From: Paraconiothyrium sp. Pb-2020
Taxonomy: Eukaryota; Ascomycota; Dothideomycetes; Pleosporales; Didymosphaeriaceae
Direction of reading: 5' to 3'
Length of the DNA: 64,000 nucleotides
Assembly (NCBI GenBank): GCA_022419385.1
Contig: JAJUBI010000007.1
Location: forward strand, 1,273,768 to 1,337,767
Part shown: piece by piece, positions 1 through 10,845 of the stretch
Layout: each line of letters starts with the position of its first letter
Numbering within the stretch: position 1 is the stretch's first letter
Program-made: the position numbers and the translations under genes
Notes under the pieces: generated by a model
Seen by the model: only the letters and a program-made list of their open reading frames with translations
What the model was told of the DNA's origin: nothing
Database searches by the model: none

Positions 1-303
1 AGCTCGTGTTAAGGGACTTGAAGGTATAAAGAAGTTCGGAGCGCAAGCACATATAAGTATTAGATTAGTGATGTTCCTGTTTCCTTGTTTCCCTTTCGGT
101 GGCCTATATTTTCTTCCCAACGCCATGCCATGCTATGCGAGAACGGGTATTAATCATGCATCGCTTCCGAAACGCCTTGGTCCCATAGCGGTTGTTCGCT
201 CATGTCGTCCAAAATGTCGTATATGATGACCGCGAGGTCGTGTCCATTGCCTTGGACCCTATGTTTCATCGGAAAATCGTCCTCATACCGCCTCACAATA
301 TTT
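1..303. other. 3' flank, no gene seen
   Basis: Lies downstream of the minus-strand gene that ends at 304. Only short open frames without recognisable protein character are present. I see no RNA gene or repeat. Confidence 0.5.
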
Positions 304-1859
304 TTAACCCTGCGGGATGGTCCTCCGGATGATGAAGACACCGACTTCTACACCTCTGGACTCTGACCGGATATCGTCGGCTTTTCGATTCGCAACGCCG
401 TCTAGTACCTCTTGGATCAGATGCGAACCTGTCATCTCCGACGTGGGCAGCTTCTTAACCTGCCGAAAGTACTTGTTGACCGTCTCACGAATGCGAGGTT
501 TCTCTTGTTTGATCCACCAGTCGTTCGCCCATGCCGTTCTCTCCAGGACCGCTTCTTCCTTTGATGCTTGTACCACAGTAAAGACCGAATTTCTGTCGCC
601 AGAACCGCCCTCACTCAGCATGCTACAGTAACGCGTCACCTGGTCATGCAGCCTCTCGTACTCGTCGAGGTAGTTCACCGAGCTCATCTGACCTAGGCTT
701 TTGCCTAGTTCGGAGGATAGATCATGTACAACTGTAATCGCGCGTAATAATGGGTCGAGGATCGGGCCGAGATAATGTTGCATAAAAGAGCGAGCTCCAG
801 TTTTGGTGGGGTAGATGAAAAGCAACATGCCATTATGAGGTGACAATTCGACCAATCGGTCATGAAGTAACGAACGACCCCTGAGTTGAAACATTTCCGC
901 ATATTCGTTTGTGTTCGTTGGCGGAATGTAACGTTCGACTATGGAGACATTTACGCTGCCTGGGGGAAAAACGGGCCGTGGGGAAGCGGGAAGGAGCTTG
1001 GAATCAAGCTGATAGTCTGGGATTGCCACGGCACTATCGAAGACTTTGCTGGTGAAGTATTCATCCCCACCGACCGCGGGACCTGGAGTAGAGGGCGGCG
1101 ATTTAGGAAGATCGGAAAGTGTGAAGCGGCCGGGGAGGGCATGAAAAACATTTATCCAGGCCGTGTTGGTGGGCGATTGATCATGAATGGCAGCGAGATG
1201 TGTGGGAAAAGATGGCCGGTGGTAGATGGGCATGGCAGTGCGTGAGAAAGGATCTTGACGGAGCTCACAGCTTCAGAGGTCGACTCGGTTACTGCAACAA
1301 GTCAGCATAACTCTCCGGTGCGCCGTGGAGCTGCACTTACTGAGCGTCTCCTTTACGCTTTGCGTCCAGGCTTCCTTGCCTGCCGTACCGCTCGCCTCTA
1401 CAATCGTGGGCACGACGATCGGAGCCGATCCTAGTGACGGAGGGCTGGCTACGGTAGCAAGATTTGGCGACAGTCCTGGGTCGGAGCTGGGTGGCGAGCC
1501 AAGGGCGACGGTCCTGACATTCACAAGGGCTCCCCAGTTGAAGGTGCCTGGCTCTGTTGGTGGTGTTACGATGGGTACGATGCGATCAAGGTTGGGCTTG
1601 GCGGGACTCGGACTCGTGGTGTGAAGATCGTCGGCCCCGTCGAGCTGGCACATGCGCGGGCTGAGGACATGAAGAGGGTCCTCCGGGTTCGACAGTGGAC
1701 CGGCACCTAGGGAGAATGAAGGATTGGAGTGCAAACGGGGTCGATCCGGATGAGGAACGGCAATGCCCAAGACGTCGAACGAGGGGAGGCGGAGGTTGTG
1801 CGCGGTTCTCGCTATGGGTGGGGCAGGCAGCGAGACATGGGACGCTGGCACGACGGTGG
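304..1859 (-). CDS. Uncharacterised fungal protein, reading frame uncertain
   Basis: Two long open segments on the minus strand read as one gene: 1859-1341, with proline-rich text containing RTAHNLRLPSFDVLGIA, and about 1233-304, ending near VFIIRRTIPQG. A strong donor (GTAAGT, GT at 1340-1339) pairs with a strong acceptor (TTGCAG, exon resuming at 1291), a 49-nt intron. That joint puts the following text one base out of phase with the long downstream segment. Either one base is missing in the A-run at 1207-1210 (a real frameshift or an assembly error), or a weaker acceptor (TCAAG, exon resuming at 1253) is used, which restores the frame. The 5' end is also unresolved: a likely acceptor (TTCGCAG) lies at 1862-1860, and a possible first exon with an ATG at 2138 lies upstream, but no good donor is visible. 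I recall similar conserved proteins in other dothideomycetes, from memory only, and know no function. Confidence 0.55.
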
Positions 1860-4285
1860 CTGCGAAGTCAAGAGTGAGATCCGGCTGCTGTGTGTGTCGT
1901 GGAGCGGTGAGGGGCTTGGAATGTCTAAGGGTGAGGGTGCTGGGACTGGGAAGAGAGAGACCAGAGATGGTTCGAGAAGAGCAGGGCTGTCGTTCGCGTG
2001 TGCCGAGCTCAATCCACGGCGAGCCACGGGTTTGGGGCAGAAGGCGCCAACCTCCGCGTCGGGCGTGGGCAGGCCTGAGGACGAGCCGATGGCGCGGTGC
2101 TGCTGGTTCACCGGGGCAGAGATGTTGCTGTCGATCATGGCAGCGATAGACTTGCTGGTGGGCACACAGCCGGGGTGCTATATCATCAAGACGAGGCCGG
2201 TCACGCTACTCGCAATAGCGATAAGGGCCCGTGCAGGACCGATATTTGAGCAGCCTTCCTGGTTGGGAGCGCCTCAGAAGCAGATGCAGCGAGGGCGGGA
2301 TGCGGAGGCCAAGGCCCAGCTTTGCCTGTGGCGGGGCGGACCAGTGCAGAGGGTGAAAGCAGCGCACGGCAAGCGAGTGGACGGCGCAGTGCCAGCAAAG
2401 AAGGGCTCGGGCCTGACCAATGCGGAGCGCTGGGCGGCGGGGGGAGCAGATCCTGCAGCGCGAACGACAGCAAGCACCGGGCGCGGTGATGGTACTGATG
2501 GAGAGGGGAGAGGCGCGCTGCTGTGCAAGGTGTTGGAGCGACGGGGACGGTATGGGAGCAGCGGAACCACAGCCGTCCAATCACGGCGCGGGGCCAGGGC
2601 GTTCCTGCCCTCTGCGCCACAGGGTCTGGGTCTAGATCGCTGCCGGCCTTGGATGCGACCTCTCCTCTATACATGCAGAGCAACATGGCCTGATTCTCCA
2701 GTGCCGTCTGCGCCGTCAGCCTGTCCGACCTGCAACTCGAGGCGTCCGTCGCTGCTCGGCCGCCCGTCTACACCGCTGATCGCCTGCGCCTCGCCTCCCT
2801 ACGCGGTCCTTCCCTGCTCCACGCTGGCAGATTTTGCGGCTTTTTGGCGGATGAAACATGGCCCGCAGCTGCGCCAGCCCGCAACGGGACACTGACACTG
2901 TCCATTCTTCGCGAATCTCTGCTCGCCGTGGTCAGCGCGCTGCTGGAAATCTCTGCCCGCGAGATCGGTCATGGCCTGCCTGCGAGCGCCGGGCCCACTG
3001 GACACGGAGACACTTCGCCCGCTAAAACGTGCTCCTGGGACACGCGTTGCTTTTCGACGAGCATTCTGCTGCATTACAGAGCTTGCGAATCATTATATAT
3101 CCGGCTGCCCGGGACCACGTTGCAACCATGCTGGTCTGGACTGCGCAAACATGACCAATATCCGCGGCTGCAGCGCACCAGCATCCGTCGTGGATTCAAT
3201 ATGGCTTTTCGAACTTCTACGTGACTTCTGCATTGGCCTTCTTCGCGAGGATGACTCCACCGATCCGTCTGTCTTGGGGTGTCACATCTGGAGGCGCTCG
3301 GTGAATTTGTACTCGGGACTGTGCAGAGCGACATAAACCCAGAACTCATGCATGGCGTCTTCGCGAGGTTACAGGAAGAGTAGATATCCTGGTTCCTTTG
3401 CTGGCATCATCCCTTCTCACAAAGAATTCTCGCGAAGACATGTACCCGACTGTACAAGTTCGTCGCGGCCTAACACCTGATCGGCCGCTCCTGTCGCACC
3501 TGTGCCCCCACTCCATGGCTGTACAACACTCCAGGAACGACCCCAATAGATGTGCCATGATTCCAACGTTCAGCTCTCCTCATGTGTATTGACCAGTTTC
3601 TAAAAAACTCTGAACGGTGTTCCTCAAGATCCATGTAGCCGTCCTATGGGAGGATTGGTCTTCCACGAACACTTCAACGTCGAGTTCCTGCGTTGCAGAG
3701 ATAATTCCATAAATCATCCATATTGTTTCGTTTTCGTGATGCGTAGTCGCCGTGTAAACATCGTGAATGCTCATGATGCGTTGAATCCACCCTAGACGTG
3801 CCAAGCTCACTAGCGCTAAAAGCCGTCCGCACCAATGGAAACATTTCAGTGAAGTCGCGCATCCCCCAAAACGATACACTCACGCTCTACACTCGGACCC
3901 GTATAGTCACGCCACAGGAGGCTCACTGTAAGTTGGATGTGGTCGGTCTTGGCACGCAACAATACACTGTTCTGTGGCCCGCCTGCATTCGTGGTGCGCT
4001 TTGATTTTGTACGTTTAGTCATTCATCATGAGCAGCATTGCTATACGGAAAAGACCTTCGCACATTTTTTAGTGATTGTTACTCTGCTTGAGTCTCGCTC
4101 TTAATTCGGTCCTATCTTGAAGAAGAAGCAACACTAAAATCTTACTAGCCATATACCAACGTTCCGTCAACCAACAACCGGCACTGTTCTGTCCGTCTGC
4201 GCACCATTATCTGCCTCAAACCTGCGCGTGACCGTCACAGGAGCGTTGATCACAACTTCCGCTGGGCAGAATTGAACCAGTAGCC
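1860..4285. other. GC-rich flank and gene-poor stretch
   Basis: From 1900 to 2900 the sequence is GC-rich and open in several frames on both strands at once, which is what composition alone produces; the frames are rich in Arg, Gly, Ala and Pro and show no domain. It probably holds the promoter, leader or first exon of the minus-strand gene. The part from 3000 to 4285 is mostly non-coding apart from a doubtful short frame at 3580-3879. Confidence 0.4.
3580..3879 (-). CDS. Doubtful short hypothetical ORF
   Basis: A 99-codon open frame with fairly protein-like text in its second half (SIHDVYTATTHHENETIWM). It has no convincing ATG context. An overlapping frame (3883-3674) also looks partly coding, so it may be the remnant of a spliced or decayed gene. 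Its outline faintly recalls small SnoaL-like proteins, but I cannot support that. Treat it as a weak candidate. Confidence 0.15.
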   Translation of the reverse strand: MYRFGGCATSLKCFHWCGRLLALVSLARLGWIQRIMSIHDVYTATTHHENETIWMIYGIISATQELDVEVFVEDQSSHRTATWILRNTVQSFLETGQYT

Positions 4286-5034
4286 ATGCATGTACGGCTT
4301 TGCCCCGTCCCCACACTTCGCCTCACTCTTCCTTCACCTTTTCACTCCTAGCACGTGCCCAAACTTACAACTTACAGATCAAGAACCCTCAATCTGCACT
4401 TCTCTCCAACCACGAAGTATACCAACATATCCGCTCAGAATCTGACTACTACCTCTCAAAAGAGCACAACCGCGACAAGACCCTCTCCAACGTCCGAGAG
4501 ATATTACAAGATGTAAATCGTCGCTCCTCCAATCCATTGGCTTCCATGCTAACATCGACTGTGTCGCAGGGTCTTCGATATTTCGAGGGCGACCCAAATG
4601 CGCCCAGCGACGTCGCGCAGTGGACCAATCCCGCGAAGGAAATTTCCGACTACCATGCTGAGCGCCCGATGACACTGTACAAAGGACCGCACTCGCTGCT
4701 CCGCGCGTTGGCCCCGAAGTATCGGCTCAATAAGGCGGAGTATCTGCAACTATACAATGTGCGACCGACGTCGCGGATCACACTTGAATTGATTATTGAA
4801 GAGGTATGTCGCTCCTGTAGCAGAGAAGGACGCCGTTGACGAATTGACTAGGCTACGACACGGTTCAGTGAAGAAGAGCTAGATGACATTCTGCAGCAGC
4901 TATTGAATGTCTTCTATGAGGAGGAAGCGAATATTCCTGCTGGGGTGGAGGACCAGGAGATGGAGAAGTTGCCCGATGAGATGCTTGGCGATTCAAGGAG
5001 GAAGCATAAAAAGAAGCTAAAGCGGAAGGCATGA
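4286..5034 (+). CDS. RPC17: DNA-directed RNA polymerase III subunit RPC17/RPC9
   Basis: Three exons: 4286-4291, 4378-4803 and 4852-5034, about 204 residues. The first exon is only ATG CAT. It is followed by an 86-nt intron, and the joined start reads M-H-I-K-N-P-Q-S-A-L-L-S-N, the expected beginning of this family. The second intron (GTATGT...TAG, 48 nt) sits in the HRDC-like part, after ELIIEE. The family (Rpb4-like; CGRP-RCP in animals, Rpc17 in yeast) forms the Pol III stalk with Rpc25 and works in tRNA and 5S transcription initiation. The motif LNKAEYLQLYNVRPTS matches the conserved core. The C-terminus is Lys/Arg-rich (RRKHKKKLKRKA). The region around residues 70-100 is longer than in yeast, as is common in filamentous fungi. 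The gene converges on NOP58. Confidence 0.85.
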
Positions 5035-5481
5035 GGCTCGCAGACTAACGCAATCACTATTTGGTCCGATGAAATGAATTGCGCATCGCGAAGGCAACAC
5101 GGGTGGCTGATTGAGTCCATCTAGGTCATCTACTCCGCGAAGAACAAGTGCTCCATTGCAAGGACACATGATGAGCGCGAGTTGCATGGCAGGCACAAGG
5201 CTTTGAACGTGTTGGTAAATTCACACTTGATGCGGCGGGTATTCTCTAACAACCACTCATCACACATCATCCCTTCACCCTTCATCCGAAGCTACATGCA
5301 CATCCACAGAGGTGAATAGAAAAGATACAAGTATGCCCAAACCGAACCACAGATGCGCCACTTGCCGTATATAGCAAGTCAGATAAACATCCCATGCAAA
5401 CGCCGTCGCCCATTTTGACATACGCACTCAACGTTTACGAGCAAAAGGTTTTCGAAACGAAGGTACGCGAGGCAGGGACAC
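5035..5481. other. Convergent 3' flanks, no gene seen
   Basis: Shared 3' region of the convergent RPC17 and NOP58 genes. No recognisable gene, RNA or repeat. Confidence 0.5.
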
Positions 5482-7393
5482 CTAGTCCTTGCTCTTCTTC
5501 TTCTTCTTCTTCTCTGTCTTGTCCTCGTCGTCATCGTGTTTCCGCTTCTTGTCCGACGTGGCTTTCTCTGCCTTCTTCGCCTCCTTAGCAGCCTGCTTTG
5601 CGATCTTGGCTTCGCGCTTGGCTGCGCGCTCGGCTTTCCGTGCTTTCTTAGCTTCCTTCTCGGCTTTCTTTGCGGCCTTCTTGTCCTTAGGAGTGGACCC
5701 AGTGACCTGCTCCTCGGCATCTGAGTCGGAGTCCTCAGCGCCGGCATCGCCCATGGTGACGTCCTCATCTTCATCGTCGCTCTCAACTTCCTGTACGAGC
5801 TTCTTCGGTGTGGTTCCGTTGACTTGACCCTTGCCCTTCTTCGCAGCAGGCTCGTCACCCGTCAGGCCATCAGCATCAGGGTTGTACTTCCGTGCCTCCT
5901 TGACTTCCCACTTCTGCGCAACCGGTACCTGGTTAGCGTTCGCCAAGCTCTTCAGAGGCTTGCCTTCGAGCGCCCTCAAACGTCTCTCGATGGTGGACCG
6001 CGCATCACGACCGAGCTGAGCCTTCTCCTCTTCGGTTGGTTCCTTAGAAGTATCTTCGGAACCGACACCCCAGGTGCTGAGAGCATCTACGCGCAGACCG
6101 AGGGCAGACTTAGCAGCCAACATACGCGCAATCTTGCCCTTGTTCTTGCCGGTGGCTTGGCCAATAAGCGACGCGTGGTAGATAAGACCGTACTTGGGTG
6201 TATCATGCTTGGTCTTGAGGGCACGGAACAATGCCTTTTCTGCTCCAAGGATCTGGATGGTGGAACCTGGAGACTTGGCTAGGTTGGTCAAAGAACCGGC
6301 GTGCGCAATCAAGCGAGCTCCAACGAGCTCTCCAACCAATTGCGTTAGGTTGGGCGCAAGCGCCTGCATGCGGCTGCTCAGGTAGTTGGAAAGGCTCTGG
6401 CGGTGCTCAGTAAGATCGACCACTTGCTCCGCCAACGCACTCGTTGCCTCTAGATCTTCTTCGCTAATCTCGGTTCCCATGGAGATCTCGGCAGCAGCCT
6501 TGACAGCCGTCTCAATCTCTTCTGGCAGGATTGACTTTGGAAAATTAGCGTTGTGCATCTTGCGTTGTGTCTGGCTAACTTACGGATAGATCGGCTTCCC
6601 GAGCGTTGGAGCGGAAACCCATCTTGAGCACGACTCGGCTATAAGCGAGGTTGTCGTTGAGGATCTTGGCCAGTTCCGGGAAGTGCCAGCCGTACCACTC
6701 CTTGACTCTCATAGCATATGTGTTCAGCTGCTTGTCTAGTACATCCAAACTGCCAATGCTTTGGATGATCACTGGAGAGAGGTCAGCCAAGCTTCAAAAG
6801 AGACAAGACGGTTTGCGAATGGCGTTGCCGAAACAATCTATCCAATACAAAGGATGCACATACTGGTATCAACTTTATCCGGCGAGAACTTCAACTTGTG
6901 TCGCGAGAGCGAATGGGCCAGACCCAACCTCGTCGCATTGACTTCGTTGGGGACCATGTCAGGAATTAGGGAGGGCAGGTGTTCGCGAATAGCTCTGTAG
7001 ACGTCGCTGGTGGATGATTGGTCGCTGACGATCTTGAGGGAAAGGCCGGGCAGCTGTGCGATGGCGTTACCAAGCTTAGCATCGGCAACAGCCAGGGACG
7101 CCTTGGTCTCATCCTTGAGCTCCTCGAGCAGTTTCGACAGCATAGGCGTCACCTTGCTGTCAGAAAGTGCAGCGGCTTCATTGAGAGCGGTAACGGCATT
7201 CTCGAATTTCTGCACAACATGAGTTTCCATCTCGGCTTTGCAGAGCTAGTCTTACGGTAAATTTCTTGAGCTTCAAAGCGCCGGCTGCGTCTTCAACCTT
7301 GGTCAGGTCCTCGCCGCCTTTCAGCAGCTTCTTATCCTTCGCCTTAAAGAGCGCATAGCCGGCGCTGGTTTCGCTGAGAATGAAGACACCCAT
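5482..7393 (-). CDS. NOP58: Nucleolar protein 58, box C/D snoRNP core
   Basis: Four exons on the minus strand: 7393-7256, 7209-6864, 6771-6584 and 6534-5482, all phases consistent, about 574 residues. Nop58 pairs with Nop56, fibrillarin and Snu13 in box C/D snoRNPs, which guide 2'-O-methylation and early processing of rRNA in the nucleolus. The N-terminal NOP5NT region (MGVFILSETSAGYALFKAKD) covers roughly residues 1-65. The central coiled-coil and Nop domain include LNTYAMRVKEWYGWHFPEL and MGTEISEEDL. The tail, from about residue 430, is a long acidic then lysine-rich stretch ending in KKKKKKSKD, the usual KKE/D tail of this family. The start is the conserved MGVF. The gene shares a 381-bp intergenic region with the divergent actin-related gene. 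Confidence 0.95.
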
Positions 7394-7774
7394 TTCTGCG
7401 CTGGTTCTACTGTAGAGCTGCGAGAGCTCCTTCCTCCTACGACGTCTGGTTCGCGTGTCCTGGATACAATTGCGCGGCTAGTTTGGTAGCTCCTCCTTCT
7501 TCAGACGATACTTGTGCAGCAGTCGTCGCTGCGTGTTCGGGTGCGGGTGGGCGCGTGCGTGTCTTTTTCTGGACGGTGCGAGCTTCCAAAAATTTGGTCG
7601 ACTTCGAAAAAAGTTCGCCGTGCATGCCAAGGCGCTAACGGCGGCCCACCCAAGCTCTCCCAGCGAACCGCCATTGGTACGTTGAATAGCTTCGCGACGG
7701 GAGTGCATCAAGCTGCGCTCGCGCGCTCAAACATCATGAATTGACGGCTTCGTTCACTACCCTTCGCTTCAGCA
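7394..7774. promoter_or_regulatory. Divergent promoter of NOP58 and the Arp gene
   Basis: The 381 bp between two divergent start codons (NOP58 minus, actin-related protein plus) must hold both promoters. I see no clear TATA box. The stretch has short GC-rich and T-rich segments. Its role is inferred from gene layout alone. Confidence 0.5.
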
Positions 7775-9475
7775 ATGTCCACATCCGGAGAGCGCAAGGT
7801 ATCCGCTTCTCTCGGCAGATCCGTTCGAGGCACTACGCCACGCCTTGCCGACCTCGCATCTACACCCGAAACTCCTCGCACACCGACACTCGGGCGCTCA
7901 GTGTCCTCCCTATTCGGTTCTCCTGGCGGCAGCTTCCGCACCGATGATGAGTACGTCGTAATAGAGATTGGATCACGATTTTTGCGCGGCGGCTTCCCGG
8001 GCGAGAGCACCCCGCGATGCACCTTGTCCTACGACCCGGACAATCAGCGACGTGTAGGAGACTATCGCCAATGGGATCCCGAATACGAACAGAAGAGGCG
8101 GAAGCCGAAGAGGGGGCAAGATTGGGGTCAGGAATTCGAGTTGTATCGCATGGACCTTAGCCAAGTTGACTTAGGAGTCGTTGAGGATAAGTTCGAGAGG
8201 ATCGTGCGGGAGGTGTACAACACGTACTTCGTGCTCGACACGAAACCCCGCCGGATCCTCCTCGCGCTGCCGCCCAAGATGCCTCATCCTTTGATGTCGA
8301 CGTTGCTGGACGTCCTCTTCGGAGGCTTCCTAGCACCAAGCATCACCCTCATGTCTTCCCCGGTTCTCTCGACTGTTGCCGCAGGGTTGCGATCAGCTTT
8401 GGTGGTGGACATTGGTTGGGCTGAGACCCTTGTGACTGCTGTCTGTGAGTATCGCGAGGTGCAGGAACAGCGGACGATACGAGCTGGAAAATTGTTAAGT
8501 GAAGAGATGGCAAAGGTGCTCAATGCAGCAGTGGATGAACATGCTGGTTATCAGGAGTGCGACGACATCTCTTTTGAGGAAGCTGAAGAGGTACTTTCGC
8601 GCGTCGGCTGGTGCAAGTCCAAGCCTAGGTCAAATCGCCGAACATTATATTTCCCTGCACGCACATCTCCCATTCTTGAGGAATTCGAAGATGCGGTCGA
8701 GACGCCTGAGCCGACGGTGACCATACCGCTTTCGAAAGCCTCGCCCCTATCCCAGGTCACCATACCTTTTAAGACGCTTGCCAAACCTGCTGAGAATGCA
8801 CTTTTCGCTACTGAGACCGCTCTGAATGAATTCGATGCTCACGAACTGCCGTTGCATCATCTCATTTATCGAGCATTGCTGTCCCTACCCATGGATGTCC
8901 GTCGCCTTTGCATGTCACGTATTATCATCACCGGTGGTGTCTCTGCCCTGCCGGGGCTGAAGAGTCGCATCCTTGCCGAGCTCGAGGCGCTTGTCCACAC
9001 GAAAGGCTGGGACCCTGTTCGCAACTACGGTACCGCCAGTGCACGACACGAACATATTCTACGGCAGCAAAGAGAAGCTCTCGAGCTAAGGCGGCAAGAG
9101 GGGGCCGACAGGGTTTCGGAGTCGCTGGATCCAGATAACCCTCTTCCGGCAGGTTTACGTGGGCACGAAGAGGACACCATCGATGCAAAGCTTGCGCACG
9201 TCGCTTTGCGGAATGGTCCGCCACCGCCCAGTCTCACTGGTGGGGTAGTGCGTGGCGTCGAAACATTGGGTGCTTGGGCAGGCGCGAGTTTGGTGGCCCA
9301 ACAGCGGATCAGAGGTATTGTCGAAATTGACCGGGAGCGGTACCTACAACATGGACTGCAAGGTGCAAGCAAGGAAAAAGAAGTATCGGTCGTGCCACAG
9401 CGGCAGAGCATGGGACCTGGTGTAGCCAGAGGGGCTGGTGAGCGAGCGAGCTGGACGTTGGGCGTGTGGGCGTGA
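7775..9475 (+). CDS. Actin-related protein, Arp10/Arp11-like (dynactin)
   Basis: A single-exon gene of 566 residues. After a Ser/Thr/Pro-rich N-terminus (residues 1-58, with SVSSLFGSPGGSF) comes an actin-fold start, EYVVIEIGSRFLRGGFPGE, corresponding to the phosphate-1 region of actins. ALVVDIGWAETLVTAVCEYR corresponds to phosphate 2, and IIITGGVSALPGLKSRI to the adenosine-loop region. These show a diverged actin-like protein. In ascomycetes, single-copy proteins of this length with a disordered head correspond to Arp10/Arp11, the pointed-end subunit of dynactin (ro-7 in Neurospora), which would act in dynein-driven transport. The family assignment is from remembered similarity; another divergent Arp cannot be excluded. 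The C-terminal 90 residues (after DPVRNYGTASARHEHI) are charged, and the protein ends with a hydrophobic patch at residues 490-510. Confidence 0.75.
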   Translation: MSTSGERKVSASLGRSVRGTTPRLADLASTPETPRTPTLGRSVSSLFGSPGGSFRTDDEYVVIEIGSRFLRGGFPGESTPRCTLSYDPDNQRRVGDYRQWDPEYEQKRRKPKRGQDWGQEFELYRMDLSQVDLGVVEDKFERIVREVYNTYFVLDTKPRRILLALPPKMPHPLMSTLLDVLFGGFLAPSITLMSSPVLSTVAAGLRSALVVDIGWAETLVTAVCEYREVQEQRTIRAGKLLSEEMAKVLNAAVDEHAGYQECDDISFEEAEEVLSRVGWCKSKPRSNRRTLYFPARTSPILEEFEDAVETPEPTVTIPLSKASPLSQVTIPFKTLAKPAENALFATETALNEFDAHELPLHHLIYRALLSLPMDVRRLCMSRIIITGGVSALPGLKSRILAELEALVHTKGWDPVRNYGTASARHEHILRQQREALELRRQEGADRVSESLDPDNPLPAGLRGHEEDTIDAKLAHVALRNGPPPPSLTGGVVRGVETLGAWAGASLVAQQRIRGIVEIDRERYLQHGLQGASKEKEVSVVPQRQSMGPGVARGAGERASWTLGVWA

Positions 9476-9558
9476 GCCTAATTGTGTGTTTTTAAGAGAC
9501 AATACATTCCGTGATACCCCTTGCACAAAGTACACCTTCTACATATACACATATGTTG

Positions 9559-10845
9559 CTAAGCCATGAATGTGTCCGCACCGCTATGGTATCCTTCTCG
9601 GAAAATAAGACACTTGTGCTCACCGTCGTCATCTACCCATGCCCTAAACATACCGCCACAATTGAAATCCCAAACCACGATGCTCTTGTTACCCACGAGC
9701 TCGATGCCGATCATACCACCAGTACCTTCGTGTGGCCACCTGTCTCCTGCCGACTTTTGCAGCTCACCACTTGGTCCTGCCATCCAACTTAAGGCATCGG
9801 GAAGTGGTACCATTGCGAAGCGTGACTTAGCAGCTGTTGTGCGGCATGCATCCAGGCGAAGAAAGCTATCTCCGTTCCCGGTGCCAGACAGGCCAACCGC
9901 ATGACAGATACGTGAGGGTTGATTCAATAGCGCGGTACTAGATTTGGAGGTGCTTGGACCAGATACTAATGGAAACAACGTAGGAAGGCAATCTGCGAGA
10001 ACGGTGCCAATGTCGCCTCGGGAGATCTTTTCGAGAGGTGTCGAAGGACCTCGAGACTGTGATTCTTGTGCAACAGGCGTCTCGTACCATTCTTCGGCCC
10101 AAAACCCGGCGCCAATGGTTGGCGTATCACCCACACGTCCAGATACCTTATTCGTGAGGCCACCCGTGGACGTCGCGACACAAATCGTCCCGAATCTGTC
10201 AAGAACCACAGCACCACAAGTTCCAAGAGGAATGTAGTTCGCTTTCTCCCAGTCACTCATCTCATCGACCGAGAGGCCTGCTTTTCTCTTCTCTGTCTCC
10301 TCTTCCAACCCTCTCTTGTGCTCATCCCATCTTTGCTGAGTAAAGAAGTAGCTAGGCTCAACCATATCCAAACCCCACTTCTCGGCCAGCCCCTCGACGA
10401 ATGCACCGGAATATTGGCAGTGGTCTTGCGAGCCATCGCCTCCCTCTAACTCCCCTCGTATCAGTAGTTCACGCGCAAGCTTGATAGGATTTTTGATATG
10501 CTGCAGCATCATGCATCCTATGCCTCTCTTCCGGTGGCCGTTTGACACCATGATGCTGCATTCGAGTTCATTCTTCCCTTCTCTTGAGAAGACAGCCCCT
10601 CTGCCAGAATTATAGAGTGGATCGTCTTCTAACAATGACACAGCAAATGTGGCGACATCGAGAGCTGTAGCTCCTGGCTTTGAGAGAGTCTCTACCGAGG
10701 AGGCTAAAATGTGCCGGAGGGAGGCTTGATAGGCATCATACTTCTCCCGTGGCAACGAATGTTTGGTGAGGTTGCCGGCTCCACCGTGAATAATGATCCG
10801 AGGGTCAATTTCCTGCTGTGCGGGGGCACTCTGCTTCTTGTTCAT
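9559..10845 (-). CDS. Threonine-type asparaginase / isoaspartyl peptidase
   Basis: A single exon of 428 residues from the ATG at 10845 (an open frame runs 13 codons further upstream but has no ATG). Members of this Ntn-hydrolase family (asparaginase type 2, taspase-like) cleave themselves so that a threonine becomes the N-terminal nucleophile, then hydrolyse asparagine or beta-aspartyl peptides. Visible motifs: IIHGGAGN near the start; DDPLYNSGRGAVF; the autocleavage and catalytic site IPLGTCGAVVLD with the nucleophile at about Thr209; and the substrate-binding stretch GRVGDTPTIGAGFWA. The segment after residue 250 contains a fungal insertion (QESQSRGPSTPLEK) and the tail WDFNCGGMFRAW. Fungal members are often called L-asparaginase or threonine aspartase; the exact substrate cannot be read from sequence. 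No signal peptide, so probably cytosolic. Confidence 0.9.
   Translation of the reverse strand: MNKKQSAPAQQEIDPRIIIHGGAGNLTKHSLPREKYDAYQASLRHILASSVETLSKPGATALDVATFAVSLLEDDPLYNSGRGAVFSREGKNELECSIMVSNGHRKRGIGCMMLQHIKNPIKLARELLIRGELEGGDGSQDHCQYSGAFVEGLAEKWGLDMVEPSYFFTQQRWDEHKRGLEEETEKRKAGLSVDEMSDWEKANYIPLGTCGAVVLDRFGTICVATSTGGLTNKVSGRVGDTPTIGAGFWAEEWYETPVAQESQSRGPSTPLEKISRGDIGTVLADCLPTLFPLVSGPSTSKSSTALLNQPSRICHAVGLSGTGNGDSFLRLDACRTTAAKSRFAMVPLPDALSWMAGPSGELQKSAGDRWPHEGTGGMIGIELVGNKSIVVWDFNCGGMFRAWVDDDGEHKCLIFREGYHSGADTFMA

Noticed and set aside
1729..2895. 388-codon plus-strand open frame
   Set aside because: It overlaps open frames in several other phases on both strands of a GC-rich region, shows no family character, and runs over the likely 5' part of the minus-strand gene. 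Composition alone explains it.
5482..5760. Plus-strand Phe/Ser/Leu-rich open frames
   Set aside because: They are the antisense of the lysine-rich NOP58 tail and look hydrophobic only because Lys/Glu codons read backwards as Phe/Leu/Ser.
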